DNA of 64,000 nt from Pseudomonadota bacterium (GCA_023393635.1 JAEWKT010000032.1:124001-188000), one strand, 5' to 3'; positions 41,964 to 51,088 are shown, counted from the first letter of the stretch. The notes: generated from the sequence alone by a model not told the origin. A program made the numbers and translations.

Positions 41964-43256
41964 CTAGGTCTTTATATTTTGCTCACGCTCAATAGCACGA
42001 TAACCAATATCGCTACGGTATTGCATGCCGTCAAAAGATACCTGACCACAGACTTCCAGTGCAGCAACTTGTGCTTCAAGCACATTATCGCCTAGTGCTG
42101 TCACACAAAGCACGCGACCACCGCTGGTAACTGTATGGCCATCTTCACTTAGGCTGGTGCCTGCCTGAAAAATTTTGCTATCTACAGGGGATTCACCCAA
42201 GCCTGCAATCACGTCACCCGTTTGAATGTCGCCTGGATAACCTTTCGCTGCCAGCACAATACCTAATGCAGGGCGAGGATCCCAGGTTGCCTCATTTGGT
42301 AAGTTACCAGCAATACCAGCTTCAACCAGCTCAACCAACGACGATTGCAGACGCATCATAATTGGCTGTGTTTCAGGATCGCCAAAACGGCAGTTAAATT
42401 CAATCACACGAGGCTGGCCCTGTGCATCAATCATCAAGCCAGCATATAAAAAGCCAGTATATACATGACCATCGGCTGCCATGCCATCAACCGTGGGGCG
42501 CATAATCTCACGCATCACACGTTCAAATATCTCAGGGGTGACCACTGGAGCAGGGGAGTATGCACCCATACCACCCGTATTTGGGCCTTGATCCTGTTCA
42601 AAAATACGCTTGTGATCCTGACTGGTAGCCATTGGCAAAATGTTGTTGCCATCAATCATGCAAATAAAGCTGGCTTCTTCACCATCAAGAAATTGCTCAA
42701 TGACGACGCGTGAGCCTGCATCACCAAACTTATTGCCAGACAACATATCGTCAATGGCTTCAAAGGCTTCGGTGTTGCTCATGGCCACAATGACGCCTTT
42801 ACCCGCTGCCAGACCATCAGCCTTAATGACAATAGGTGCACCATGTTTTTCAACATATGCTTTGGCTGTCGCAACGTCGGTAAATACGTCATAAAACGCT
42901 GTTGGAATCTGATGACGTTTTAAAAAATGTTTGGCAAATGCTTTAGAGCCTTCTAATTGCGCAGCATACTGGGTTGGTCCCCAGATTTTTAAATTGGCTG
43001 CTCGGCAAGCATCAACCACACCATTCACTAGTGGGGCTTCAGGGCCTACAATAATTAGGTCAACCTGATTGGATTTAGCAAACTCAACAATTGCAGCATT
43101 GTCTAAAATATTAAGCTGCACATTGCTGCATTTGGCTTCAAAAGCTGTACCCGCATTGCCTGGCGCAACAAAAATGGTGTTAACACGACTGTCTTGGGCA
43201 CATTTCCATGCCAGTGCATGTTCACGGCCACCACTACCCAAAATCAAAATTTGCAT
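41964..43256 (-). CDS. purD: Phosphoribosylamine-glycine ligase
   Basis: PurD joins glycine to 5-phosphoribosylamine, using ATP, to make GAR in purine synthesis. The N-domain begins MQILILGSGGREHALAWK. The ATP-grasp region has IVIKADGLAAGKGVIVA and GEEASFICM, and the family signature RFGDPETQPIMMRL is present. The length of 430 aa is normal. A strong terminator follows. purH lies upstream on the same strand, about 280 bases away, with an unusual repeat-rich gap between them. Confidence 0.96.
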   Translation of the reverse strand: MQILILGSGGREHALAWKCAQDSRVNTIFVAPGNAGTAFEAKCSNVQLNILDNAAIVEFAKSNQVDLIIVGPEAPLVNGVVDACRAANLKIWGPTQYAAQLEGSKAFAKHFLKRHQIPTAFYDVFTDVATAKAYVEKHGAPIVIKADGLAAGKGVIVAMSNTEAFEAIDDMLSGNKFGDAGSRVVIEQFLDGEEASFICMIDGNNILPMATSQDHKRIFEQDQGPNTGGMGAYSPAPVVTPEIFERVMREIMRPTVDGMAADGHVYTGFLYAGLMIDAQGQPRVIEFNCRFGDPETQPIMMRLQSSLVELVEAGIAGNLPNEATWDPRPALGIVLAAKGYPGDIQTGDVIAGLGESPVDSKIFQAGTSLSEDGHTVTSGGRVLCVTALGDNVLEAQVAALEVCGQVSFDGMQYRSDIGYRAIEREQNIKT

Positions 43257-43351
43257 AGCTTAAAATCCTTAATATTTACATTATATCAAGTTGAAATTTT
43301 AAATCAGCGCGATGGTGCCTTGCCTTTTTTAAGTTTAATAAAATGATTAAC

Positions 43352-43498
43352 CTTACTTTTCTTTCGGGAAAAGTAAGCAAAACCATTTCCTTTCGCAAAA
43401 CTCGACATATAGCTGCTTTTAAATAAATGAATCCTTGATTCACTGTTTACATCTATCTGTTGTAGTGTTGCCTCAACAATTGCGAAAGGCTTAAAAGC
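43352..43498. repeat. Cluster of nested inverted repeats between purH and purD
   Basis: Three perfect inverted repeats lie here. CTTACTTTTC / GAAAAGTAAG (43352-43361, 43368-43377) is a tight hairpin. CCTTTCGCAA / TTGCGAAAGG (43389-43398, 43480-43489) encloses about 80 bases. GCTTTTAA / TTAAAAGC (43415-43422, 43491-43498) is interleaved with it. This density is unlike the rest of the intergenic DNA and suggests a degenerate REP-like or miniature mobile element. Confidence 0.5.
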
Positions 43499-43539
43499 AA
43501 AAACACCTCATGCATCAGATTATTTATTAAGTTTAAAAA

Positions 43540-45117
43540 TTAATGGCGGAAGTGACGAACACCAGTAAATACCATGGCAATCCCATGTTCATCAGCAGCA
43601 GCAATGGTTTCACTATCACGCATTGAACCACCAGGCTGAATAATACAGGAAACGCCAACCGCAGCAGCGTTATCAATGCCATCACGGAACGGGAAAAATG
43701 CATCTGATGCCATCACTGCACCTTGCACATTGAGGCCAGCATGCTCTGCTTTAATCGCAGCAATACGGGCAGAGTTAACACGGCTCATTTGTCCTGCACC
43801 CACCCCAATAGTCTGGCGATCTTTAGCATAAACAATGGCATTGGATTTCACATATTTGGCCACTTTCCATGCAAAAATCAAATCATGAATTTCGACTTCC
43901 GTAGGCGCACGTTTGCTGACTACTTTTAAATCAGCTTCACTAATAATGGCCAAGTCCTGATCTTGTACCAGCAGACCGCCAGTGACCCGCTTAAAGTCTA
44001 ATTGGCGGTGACGTGCATCAAGTGCTGGTAATTCACCACACACCATCACTCGTACATTTTGCTTGGCTGCGGTAATTTCTAGTACGCCATCTTCAATGCT
44101 TGGGGCAATGATTACTTCTACAAACTGACGGTCAATAATGGCCTTGGCGGTTGCTTTATCCAGCATGCGGTTAAAGGCAATAATACCGCCAAATGCAGAT
44201 TCAGGATCGGTTGCATACGCTAAATCATAAGCTGTTGCAATACCGTCTAGAGATACAGCCACACCACAAGGATTGGCATGTTTTACAATCACGCATGCTG
44301 GCTTGGCAAAAGATTTCACACACTCAAGCGCAGCATCGGTATCGGCAATATTGTTATACGATAAGGCTTTGCCTTGCAGTTGTTTGGCAGTAGAGACTGA
44401 TGCTTCGGTTGCGGTAGGCTCGTAATAAAATGCAGCAGATTGATGCGGATTTTCACCATAGCGTAAATCCTGAGCTTTAACCAGTTGTAGGTTAAAGGTG
44501 CGGGCATACGCATCGGGTGCTTCGCCTGATTGCTTATTGACACGGGCACCTAAATACTGGGCAATCATGCCGTCATATTGTGCCGTGTGCTCAAATGCTT
44601 TAACGGCTAGATCAAAACGCGTAGCCTGTGACAGGGTTTTGCTGCCTTTTAATTCATCAATCACGGTGGCGTAATCTGAGCTGTTTACTACAATACCCAC
44701 TGAGGCATGGTTTTTAGCTGCGGCACGCACCATGGTTGGGCCGCCAATATCTATATTTTCAATGGCATCTTCAAGCGAGCAGTTTGGTTTTGCAACAGTT
44801 TGCGCAAATGGATACAGGTTGACCACCACCAAATCAATCGGCGCAATGTCATGCTGCTGCATTACTGCATCGTCAATGCCACGGCGTGCCAAAATACCGC
44901 CATGAATTTTGGGATGCAGGGTTTTTACCCGCCCGTCCATCATTTCGGGGAAGCCTGTATGTTCAGACACTTCCACCACAGGAATATTATTTTCCTTTAA
45001 TAATTTATAGGTGCCGCCCGTAGACAGCAACTCAATACCAAGCTGGCTTAGACTTTGAGCAAATTCAACAATACCGGTTTTGTCGGATACAGAAATTAGA
45101 GCGCGTGAGACAGTCAT
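43540..45117 (-). CDS. purH: Bifunctional AICAR formyltransferase/IMP cyclohydrolase
   Basis: PurH performs the last two steps of IMP synthesis. The N-terminal cyclohydrolase domain has an MGS-like fold (RALISVSDKTGIVEFAQSL, STGGTYKLL, GRVKTLHPKIHGGIL). The C-terminal AICAR transformylase domain has LRYGENPHQSAAFYYE and IVKHANPCGVA, with the catalytic Lys-His. The final part is AVGVSCIIQPGGSMRD. The frame opens at a TTG at 45126, but the ATG at 45117 gives MTVSRALISV and 525 aa, close to E. coli (529). It lies downstream of fis, separated by a terminator. Confidence 0.96.
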   Translation of the reverse strand: MTVSRALISVSDKTGIVEFAQSLSQLGIELLSTGGTYKLLKENNIPVVEVSEHTGFPEMMDGRVKTLHPKIHGGILARRGIDDAVMQQHDIAPIDLVVVNLYPFAQTVAKPNCSLEDAIENIDIGGPTMVRAAAKNHASVGIVVNSSDYATVIDELKGSKTLSQATRFDLAVKAFEHTAQYDGMIAQYLGARVNKQSGEAPDAYARTFNLQLVKAQDLRYGENPHQSAAFYYEPTATEASVSTAKQLQGKALSYNNIADTDAALECVKSFAKPACVIVKHANPCGVAVSLDGIATAYDLAYATDPESAFGGIIAFNRMLDKATAKAIIDRQFVEVIIAPSIEDGVLEITAAKQNVRVMVCGELPALDARHRQLDFKRVTGGLLVQDQDLAIISEADLKVVSKRAPTEVEIHDLIFAWKVAKYVKSNAIVYAKDRQTIGVGAGQMSRVNSARIAAIKAEHAGLNVQGAVMASDAFFPFRDGIDNAAAVGVSCIIQPGGSMRDSETIAAADEHGIAMVFTGVRHFRH

Positions 45118-45155
45118 ATTAATCAATTAAAACAAAAGTAGAGGCGGAAAAATAA

Positions 45156-45183
45156 AAATGCCTGTGAACAGGCACAGGCATTT
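45156..45183 (-). terminator. fis terminator
   Basis: AAATGCCTGT and ACAGGCATTT form a 10-bp stem with an 8-nt loop. On the minus strand TTTATTTTTCC follows. It sits between fis and purH, so purH needs its own promoter or readthrough. Confidence 0.88.
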
Positions 45184-45188
45184 ATCAA

Positions 45189-45458
45189 TTACTCACTCAT
45201 CAATCCGTGAGTTTTGAGTTTTTTACGCAAGGTACCGCGGTTTAAACCCAAAATTTCAGCAGCACGGGTCTGGTTGCCACGGGTGTACTCAAGCACGACA
45301 GAAAGAAGCGGTTTTTCCATTTCAGCCAAGACCATGTCGTACACTTGCGAAGGCTGTTCACCTTGCAATTGTGCAAAATAATGACGTACTGCACGATCAA
45401 CATGGATACGTAATGCCACATCGGACTGAGCAGTAAAAATTGGGGACTTGCTATTCAT
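45189..45458 (-). CDS. fis: Nucleoid protein Fis
   Basis: Fis is a small DNA-bending regulator of rRNA promoters, recombination and replication. The C-terminal half is the characteristic helix-turn-helix NQTRAAEILGLNRGTLRKKLKTHGL. The central part (HYFAQLQGEQPSQVYDMVLAEMEKPLL) forms the dimer core. The frame opens at 45494, but the first 12 residues are not Fis-like. With the ATG at 45458 the protein has 89 aa, near the usual 98. In Pseudomonas and enterics dusB precedes fis; here it does not. Confidence 0.93.
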   Translation of the reverse strand: MNSKSPIFTAQSDVALRIHVDRAVRHYFAQLQGEQPSQVYDMVLAEMEKPLLSVVLEYTRGNQTRAAEILGLNRGTLRKKLKTHGLMSE

Positions 45459-45897
45459 GGTGAAAAAATCCAAAACGAAACCACATGGTTGCACCGTTAA
45501 AAACGATACAGGTTAAAATTCATCAAGCGGTAGTAGACATGACAGAACCAAATTCTTAACACGAATATTAAGCTAGCCACTTTATGAAAACAGGGGCATA
45601 GTTTGCTAGATTTTGACCAAAAAACAAGCATCAACCGCAAAATTCGGTTGGTTAAATGTTAAACAATCATAATTAAGCAAAAAATACTTCTTCATCCACT
45701 TAAATTTTAAGCAGACTATGAGTTCGATTTAAAAGCTAAATATGGCTAGCAATAAACATCTTGCTAATTGCCGGGAACACTACCACTGTGCGGCCGCTAT
45801 AATAGCATTATGTCGAGCAATACGGCAGCCCCTGCATGTTTTTTATCCAAAATAAAATGCTTGATTTTTACCCTTAACTTATGGCAGAGCATTGCTA
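45459..45897. other. Intergenic region upstream of fis where dusB might be expected
   Basis: About 440 bases contain no credible gene. A frame at 45768 starts here but runs into the DUF3426 gene antisense and resembles nothing. I see no remnant of dusB. A TATAAT (about 45798) exists on the plus strand without a matching -35 box. The fis promoter, often long and complex, must lie in this region. Confidence 0.5.
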
Positions 45898-47292
45898 CTA
45901 GTAGTATTGCGCCTGTAGTTCGTAACCTTGAATATCACTACGCTTGGTATTAATCGTAAATTCGATCGGGTAAAGATTTTTGGAGGCGAGGCGTGCCAGG
46001 GTCTTGAGTTCTTTTGGTAAATATTGTCTAGGCTGGATGATCTGACTGGCTACAGTTTTTCCATTTTCTTGCAGCGTTAAGCGCAAAGCAGGAAAAGGCT
46101 GGCTTAATTTAGCGGTATTGCTGATTTTTCCCTTAAACGTGGTTTGCCCTAATTTTTTATTGGCCGTTAAACGAATGTTTTTAACCTCAATTTCACTGGC
46201 ATTCATATAAGGGATTTGGCAACCAACGATGGCACAAACTTTGGTCATATAGGCTGAAGTTTTAGGGTTCATGGCCAAAGTTTCAAAATTAAAATAAAGA
46301 TATTGCGTAATCAGTAAACCTATCATTAATAAGCACATCAAGCTCCAGCCAATAAAATGTGCAGGATTTGACTGAATGGGTGTGGGCTTTAATATACGGT
46401 GGCTGGCTGGTCTTGAGTTGGGTGAGTAGCCAGTTTTGTCAGCCTGGCTACTGGGCATGGTCACTGCACCAGTACGATTTAAAAAACTCAATAAGTCTTC
46501 GTCATGACCAGGGTAGGCTCTGTGCGCCATAGTTTCCGAGATCTGGGCTGGTGCGGTCGTAGAGCCCATGTTGGCTGTACGATTGTTTAATTCTGGGCTG
46601 GTTTTTAAATCTTCTATAATTTCTGGTGCTTCTTCCTCTGCCAGTAGGTCATCTAGCCAGCTGTCATCGGCAGCTTTGTGGAGTTTTTCAACCCCTGTTA
46701 GCTCATGCTGGCCTAATAGGTCAGCCTCTTCAAAGGTATCATTTAAAAAGTTTTGATCAAAAGTACCATCTAACACAATAGTCGATGATTTATTGCTGCT
46801 GGTTACTATAGGTTCTTCATGGGGATAACCCACATCATCTGAGAATAACAGCGCATCATTTTCTACAGGATCAGTTTGTTTTATCGCCTCTGGCTCTAAG
46901 CCGTTTTCATCACAAAACAAAAGTAGCTCATCACTTATCGCGGTGTCTGCAATAATGGTATCTGCTGGTTTAAGCACTTGAGTGTTAGTTTCGTTTGCAG
47001 ATGTCGAAACAGGCAGCACAGGCGCATCCAGGTGTTCAGCATCAGTACTGGATTTATGAGTAGAAGTACCAGGTATATTTTTGGCACTATTTATATCTGC
47101 ACTTGCCTGCTTTTCATCAGAGGCGGAGTTTGAGTTAACAGGTGCTGGAGTGGTGCTGACCATGTGAGCAGTGGCATCAAATATCTGATGGCATTGGCCA
47201 CAGCGAGCCTGTCCACGGTAAGCATTTAATTGCAATGATGTAATATAAAACGCACTACTACAAAATGGACAGCGTGTTTGCTTGACTGTCAT
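45898..47292 (-). CDS. Zinc-ribbon and DUF3426 domain membrane protein
   Basis: The protein begins with an MJ0042-type zinc ribbon (Cys8, Cys11, Cys31, Cys34 in TRCPFCSSAFYI and RCGQCHQIFDA). A long acidic, low-complexity linker of about 260 residues follows. One transmembrane helix (about 316-337, WSLMCLLMIGLLITQYLYF) precedes the periplasmic DUF3426 domain, which has IVGCQIPYMNA and FPALRLTLQENGKTVASQIIQPRQYL. In Pseudomonas a DUF3426 gene lies between prmA and dusB-fis. The function is unknown. The zinc ribbon in the cytoplasm and a periplasmic domain suggest a sensor or scaffold, but this is conjecture. Confidence 0.85.
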   Translation of the reverse strand: MTVKQTRCPFCSSAFYITSLQLNAYRGQARCGQCHQIFDATAHMVSTTPAPVNSNSASDEKQASADINSAKNIPGTSTHKSSTDAEHLDAPVLPVSTSANETNTQVLKPADTIIADTAISDELLLFCDENGLEPEAIKQTDPVENDALLFSDDVGYPHEEPIVTSSNKSSTIVLDGTFDQNFLNDTFEEADLLGQHELTGVEKLHKAADDSWLDDLLAEEEAPEIIEDLKTSPELNNRTANMGSTTAPAQISETMAHRAYPGHDEDLLSFLNRTGAVTMPSSQADKTGYSPNSRPASHRILKPTPIQSNPAHFIGWSLMCLLMIGLLITQYLYFNFETLAMNPKTSAYMTKVCAIVGCQIPYMNASEIEVKNIRLTANKKLGQTTFKGKISNTAKLSQPFPALRLTLQENGKTVASQIIQPRQYLPKELKTLARLASKNLYPIEFTINTKRSDIQGYELQAQYY

Positions 47293-47325
47293 TGATCCCC
47301 AGCTCCATACCTGTAATTAAAATTT

Positions 47326-48219
47326 TTATACAGATGCCAATCGCTCTCCCGATAATCGACACCAGTTTTCTTCTCTGCGTTGCAGTGTATGCAAATTAAA
47401 CCAGTTTGCATAGCTAACACGTAGGTCATCTACCTGATCTTCAATAATGCCTGCCATTGCAATCAGGGCATTTGGTTTTGCCAGCCCTGCAAAGGTTTCT
47501 GCCAGTTGCGACAATGGCCCAGCCAGAATATTGGCGACAATCACATCGGCTGTTAACCCGCCAAACTGTTGCTCAAATTCTTCTGGTAAACCTGCCCAGA
47601 TTTTACCTTCAACCTGGTTAATGGCCGCATTTTGCATGGTAGACAACACAGCTTGCGGGTCTAAATCGACCGCGTAGACTTGTTTTGCACCAAGCAGCAG
47701 GGCGGCAATACCCAAAATGCCAGAACCACAACCATAATCAATGACTACTTTATCGGTTAAATCTTGCTGATCGAGCCATTGCAGGCACAAAAATGTGCTG
47801 GCATGGTTACCTGTACCAAAGGCTAAGCCAGGATCAAGCATTAAGTTAATGGCATCTGGGTTGGGCGGAGTGAGCCATTCAGGCACAATCCATAAGCGTT
47901 CACCACATTGAATAGGCTCATAATGATCCATCCATGCACGTTCCCATACTTGCTCTTCCAGATAGTCATGCACAATGGTGACATCGGGTAATTGGTTAGC
48001 TAAAAAACCTTCCAGTTGAATGACGTCTGCATCATCAGTAAATAGCCCTGTCACAATCACTTGATCCCACAGTGGCGTTTCACCTGGTAGGGGTTCAAGT
48101 AATGCCTGATCCTGCGCATCATCGAGGATGACGCTGACAGCACCTAATGATTCCATTAAAGTCTCTGCCAGAGCAACCTGTACTTTTGTGACGGTTGCCC
48201 GAATTTGTAGCCAACGCAT
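47326..48219 (-). CDS. prmA: Ribosomal protein L11 methyltransferase PrmA
   Basis: PrmA trimethylates ribosomal protein uL11. The N-terminal substrate domain (MRWLQIRATVTKVQVALAE) is followed by the SAM domain. The latter has LDPGLAFGTGNHASTFLCL, VIDYGCGSGILGIAAL and the catalytic NILAGPL. The length is 297 aa (E. coli 293). Two ATG codons are possible, at 48225 and 48219. The GGGA ribosome-binding site is too close to the first and well placed for the second. Confidence 0.95.
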   Translation of the reverse strand: MRWLQIRATVTKVQVALAETLMESLGAVSVILDDAQDQALLEPLPGETPLWDQVIVTGLFTDDADVIQLEGFLANQLPDVTIVHDYLEEQVWERAWMDHYEPIQCGERLWIVPEWLTPPNPDAINLMLDPGLAFGTGNHASTFLCLQWLDQQDLTDKVVIDYGCGSGILGIAALLLGAKQVYAVDLDPQAVLSTMQNAAINQVEGKIWAGLPEEFEQQFGGLTADVIVANILAGPLSQLAETFAGLAKPNALIAMAGIIEDQVDDLRVSYANWFNLHTLQRREENWCRLSGERLASV

Positions 48220-48255
48220 GATCATGTTCCCAATATTAAAAATTAAATTATCGTA

Positions 48256-49434
48256 TTAGATAGAAGTTACTTTAAACATAAAGCATTTTAAATAGTCTGC
48301 TTCTGGCATTGAAAGCAGGCGTGGATGGTCGGCTGCTGGACGCGCCTGATGAATTAACTGCACCTGTTTTTGTTGCCGTCTGGCAATTTGCTGCACAATT
48401 TTGAGCAGTTCATCACTGGTCATATGCAAAGAACATGAGGCAGAAATAAAAATACCGCCTGCTTTAGTGCGTTTAAGTGCTTGCTCATTAAGTACAAAAT
48501 ACGCCTGACGACCTTGCTCAAAATCACGACGTTTTTGAATCAGTGCTGGTGGGTCTAATACCACCACGTCAAACTGCTCGTCTGTTTTGGTTTTTAAATA
48601 ATCAAAGGCATCAGCACAAATAGCAGTCACATTGCTGAGCTGATTTAAGCAGGCATTATACTGCACTTGATCAATGGCTTTTTGCGAGGCATCGACACAA
48701 GTCACTTGTGCTGCGTCATGCTTGGCCGCCTGAATGCCCCAACCGCCAACATAACTAAATACATCCAGTACACTTTTGCCAGTCACGCACTCGTTTAGCC
48801 ATTGGCGACCTGATCTGTGATCAAAGAACCAGCCTGTTTTTTGCCCATCAACAGGTACCTGAAATTGCACACCATTTTCATCTAAGTCAATATGATCAAA
48901 TTTGCCACCAACATGCTCGGTATATTCGGGCAGTTGTTCCATGTGGCGGCCTTTACCATCATGCTTAAATAAAATTCTAATATCCTGACCAAACACAGTT
49001 TGCAGGGCAGCAATCAGTTCAGGCTTAACATTTTCAACTGCTTGTGTACTAATTTGCACCACCAGAATATCATTAAAGCGATCAATCACCAGACCTGGCA
49101 AAAAATCCCCTTCACCAAATACTAAGCGATAATAAGGCTGCGTAAATAACTGCTCACGAATAGCAAGCGCGGCTTGAATTTTCTGGGTAAAAAAAGCCTG
49201 ATCAAGTTTATCAATAGGTGTAGTGCTGACAATACGGGCGCAAATTAGTGCCTGAGCATTGAAGCTTGCGGTAGCAATAAACTGGCCGCGATAATCTTCT
49301 AGATCGACTAAATGGCCCGAAATGGCTTTTAATGGGGTCACTTGGGTGTCTACTTCATTAGAATACACCCACAAATGACCATCGCGTAGGCGTTGTTGGT
49401 CACGTTTTTTGATGCGCAGGCGCGGCAAGCTCAT
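48256..49434 (-). CDS. rlmI: Class I SAM-dependent rRNA methyltransferase, RlmI-like
   Basis: The N-terminal PUA domain (LRDGHLWVYSNEVD) is followed by an EEHEE-like region and a Rossmann methyltransferase domain. The methyltransferase part has VDGQKTGWFFDHRSGRQWL, VLDVFSYVGGWGIQAA and VVLDPPALIQKRRD. This set matches RlmI, which makes 5-methylcytidine 1962 in 23S rRNA. The length is 392 aa (E. coli 396). The frame starts at 49458, but the PUA domain and a GGA ribosome-binding site favour the ATG at 49434. The exact target is inferred. Confidence 0.85.
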   Translation of the reverse strand: MSLPRLRIKKRDQQRLRDGHLWVYSNEVDTQVTPLKAISGHLVDLEDYRGQFIATASFNAQALICARIVSTTPIDKLDQAFFTQKIQAALAIREQLFTQPYYRLVFGEGDFLPGLVIDRFNDILVVQISTQAVENVKPELIAALQTVFGQDIRILFKHDGKGRHMEQLPEYTEHVGGKFDHIDLDENGVQFQVPVDGQKTGWFFDHRSGRQWLNECVTGKSVLDVFSYVGGWGIQAAKHDAAQVTCVDASQKAIDQVQYNACLNQLSNVTAICADAFDYLKTKTDEQFDVVVLDPPALIQKRRDFEQGRQAYFVLNEQALKRTKAGGIFISASCSLHMTSDELLKIVQQIARRQQKQVQLIHQARPAADHPRLLSMPEADYLKCFMFKVTSI

Positions 49435-49562
49435 GGGCTTATTCCAATAAAATGTCATTGGGCACCAGTATAACGGCTGTTTAACCCAATAGTGGCACTA
49501 TTGCTTGCCAAAAAATCAGCAATTAAACCTCTCTTGTTTGTGCAAATCCAGTTTATGTAAAT

Positions 49563-49639
49563 GAAGCTTCCTGCAAATTTAAGGCTTCATTGCGAATAAG
49601 CATGAGGGTGAATAAGCAATAATTGCTGCAAGAAGTCTA
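49563..49639. repeat. Short inverted-repeat element, copy 2 (degenerate)
   Basis: The right end TGCAAGAAGTCTA (49627-49639) is identical over 13 bases to the right end of the element at 14417-14503. The left end GAAGCTTCCTGCA (49563-49575) matches the inverted copy at 9 of 13 positions. It lies 37 bases beyond the stop of the CBS-protein gene. Confidence 0.5.
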
Positions 49640-49676
49640 ATATTATACTTGCAGATAAGCAGGCAGGTGGCAGCAA

Positions 49677-50108
49677 TTAGCCACTAATATACTGCTGTAA
49701 TTGGTCAATCATGTTTTGCTGTTCGGCCATCACGTTTTTAACCAGGTCACCAATAGATACCAGACCAATTAAGTTTTCTTGATCTACTACAGGCAAGTGG
49801 CGTAAATGTTTGTCTGTCATCAGTTGCATGCAATGATCGGTATTGTGTTGTGGTGTTACGGTTAAAACCGCATGGGTCATAATTTCAGTGACCGTGGTGC
49901 TATACGATGACCGCTCCATCAAGGCAACTTTACGCGCATAATCCCGTTCACTAATAATGCCCACCACTTTATTCGCTTGCACAACGACTAAGGCCCCAAT
50001 TTCTTTTTCTGCCATTAGATTTAAGGCTTCTAACACGGTGGCTTCTGGCGAAATGGTATAGGTTGCTTGAGTGGCTTTGGCATTTAAAATCTGGGCTACA
50101 GTTTGCAT
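49677..50108 (-). CDS. CBS-domain pair protein
   Basis: This 143-aa protein consists of two CBS domains. Residues 20-70 hold EATVLEALNLMAEKEIGALVVV and VGIISERDYARKV, and residues 80-130 hold IMTHAVLTVTP and HLRHLPVVDQENLIGLVSIGDLV. CBS pairs bind adenine nucleotides such as AMP, ATP or NAD. Stand-alone pairs like this are thought to regulate other proteins, but the partner is unknown. The frame begins at a TTG at 50135; I chose the ATG at 50108 because AGGA precedes it by nine bases. Confidence 0.9.
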   Translation of the reverse strand: MQTVAQILNAKATQATYTISPEATVLEALNLMAEKEIGALVVVQANKVVGIISERDYARKVALMERSSYSTTVTEIMTHAVLTVTPQHNTDHCMQLMTDKHLRHLPVVDQENLIGLVSIGDLVKNVMAEQQNMIDQLQQYISG

Positions 50109-50478
50109 GATGGGTGTTCCTGTCCTTGTGATCAATAAATTCCAGTCATGTGTTTGCCTAATTACATCGCTCTAGGCACTCATGACGTGGTTATTGCTTA
50201 ATATTTTTAATGGGCTGATGAAAAAACGACAAGCAGGTTTTATGTTTTATCATAACTTGGCTAAAAATGGCTTATTGGTATGTAAAATAATTTTTAAGGT
50301 TTTAAAAAAAATTTTATGGTGAGGAGTTTTGCAGTATTTTGCTTATAGCTTGGAAAAATAGCTGAGTTTTATTTATTAGATTTAAGTATTCGACTTCTTG
50401 CATTCATCGCTTATATCCTTTTAAGAAGGAGAAGCAGGCATTATACAAGAAGTCGCAAGAAGTCAACTGAAACTAAAA
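50109..50478. other. Intergenic region between the CBS gene and gcvH
   Basis: About 370 bases without a gene. The half next to gcvH holds the third repeat element (50391-50464); the rest is AT-rich and should contain the promoter of the CBS-protein gene. I see no glycine riboswitch here or upstream of gcvH. Confidence 0.5.
50391..50464. repeat. Short inverted-repeat element, copy 3
   Basis: CGACTTCTTG (50391-50400) and CAAGAAGTCG (50446-50455) form a perfect 10-bp inverted repeat. A second GCAAGAAGTC (50455-50464) directly follows, so the right end is duplicated. It lies 14 bases beyond the gcvH stop, in the same orientation relative to the gene as the other two copies. Confidence 0.55.
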
Positions 50479-50859
50479 TTAATCCAAAGTGGCTTCGTAG
50501 TCATCAGCAGATAACAAGGCATCTAATTCTGATGGGTTATCAGGACGAATTTTATAAATCCAGCCTTTGTTATACGGGTCAGTATTGATAATCTCTGGAT
50601 CATCTTCTAGCTCAGTGTTGACTTCAACTACCACGCCAGATACAGGCGCATGTATGTCTGATGCTGTTTTTACTGATTCAACCACACCAGCCTGTTCGCC
50701 CTTAACCACAGTACTGCCCACTTCAGGGGCTTCTACATAGACCAGATCACCTAATGAATCTTGCGCGTGGTCAGATATGCCAGTAACAATTAAATCACCT
50801 TCCTGTTTTGCCCATTCATGGGTTTCAGCATAGTGTAAGTCGTTAGGGTGGTTCACCAT
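50479..50859 (-). CDS. gcvH: Glycine cleavage system H protein
   Basis: GcvH carries the lipoyl-bound aminomethyl group between the P, T and L proteins. The lipoylated residue is Lys64 in GVVESVKTASDIHAPVSG. The flanking HEWAKQEGDLIVTGISDHAQDSLGDLVYVE is typical, given here as its core. The length is 126 aa (E. coli 129). GGAG precedes the ATG. gcvT and gcvP are not adjacent, which is common in this family. Confidence 0.95.
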   Translation of the reverse strand: MVNHPNDLHYAETHEWAKQEGDLIVTGISDHAQDSLGDLVYVEAPEVGSTVVKGEQAGVVESVKTASDIHAPVSGVVVEVNTELEDDPEIINTDPYNKGWIYKIRPDNPSELDALLSADDYEATLD

Positions 50860-51088
50860 TTATCTCCAGTATTTATTTGGCCCAACTTGTTTTAATCATC
50901 AAGGCAGGCATAAGATTTTGCCTAAGTGTAACGATAGTTTTGATAAAAATGTAGTTGGCTGAATAAAAAAACAGTTGTATTTGGCTTCTTTTAAGCGCAA
51001 ATATTTAAAAGTTTCAATTTATTGTAATTTTACCATTAGCCCTTATATAGCCTATCTGTAAAATAGATAAATTATCAACGTTTAAATA

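Noticed and set aside
45768..45953. 61-codon frame in the gap upstream of fis
   Set aside because: It runs antisense into the DUF3426 gene and has no recognisable sequence; I considered it as a dusB remnant and found no resemblance.
14417..50464. CRISPR array or phage attachment sites based on the repeated TGCAAGAAGTC ends
   Set aside because: The copies are far apart, inverted-paired and not regularly spaced, and no cas, integrase or phage gene is present.
50860..51088. Glycine riboswitch upstream of gcvH
   Set aside because: No aptamer-like conserved blocks are visible in the leader.
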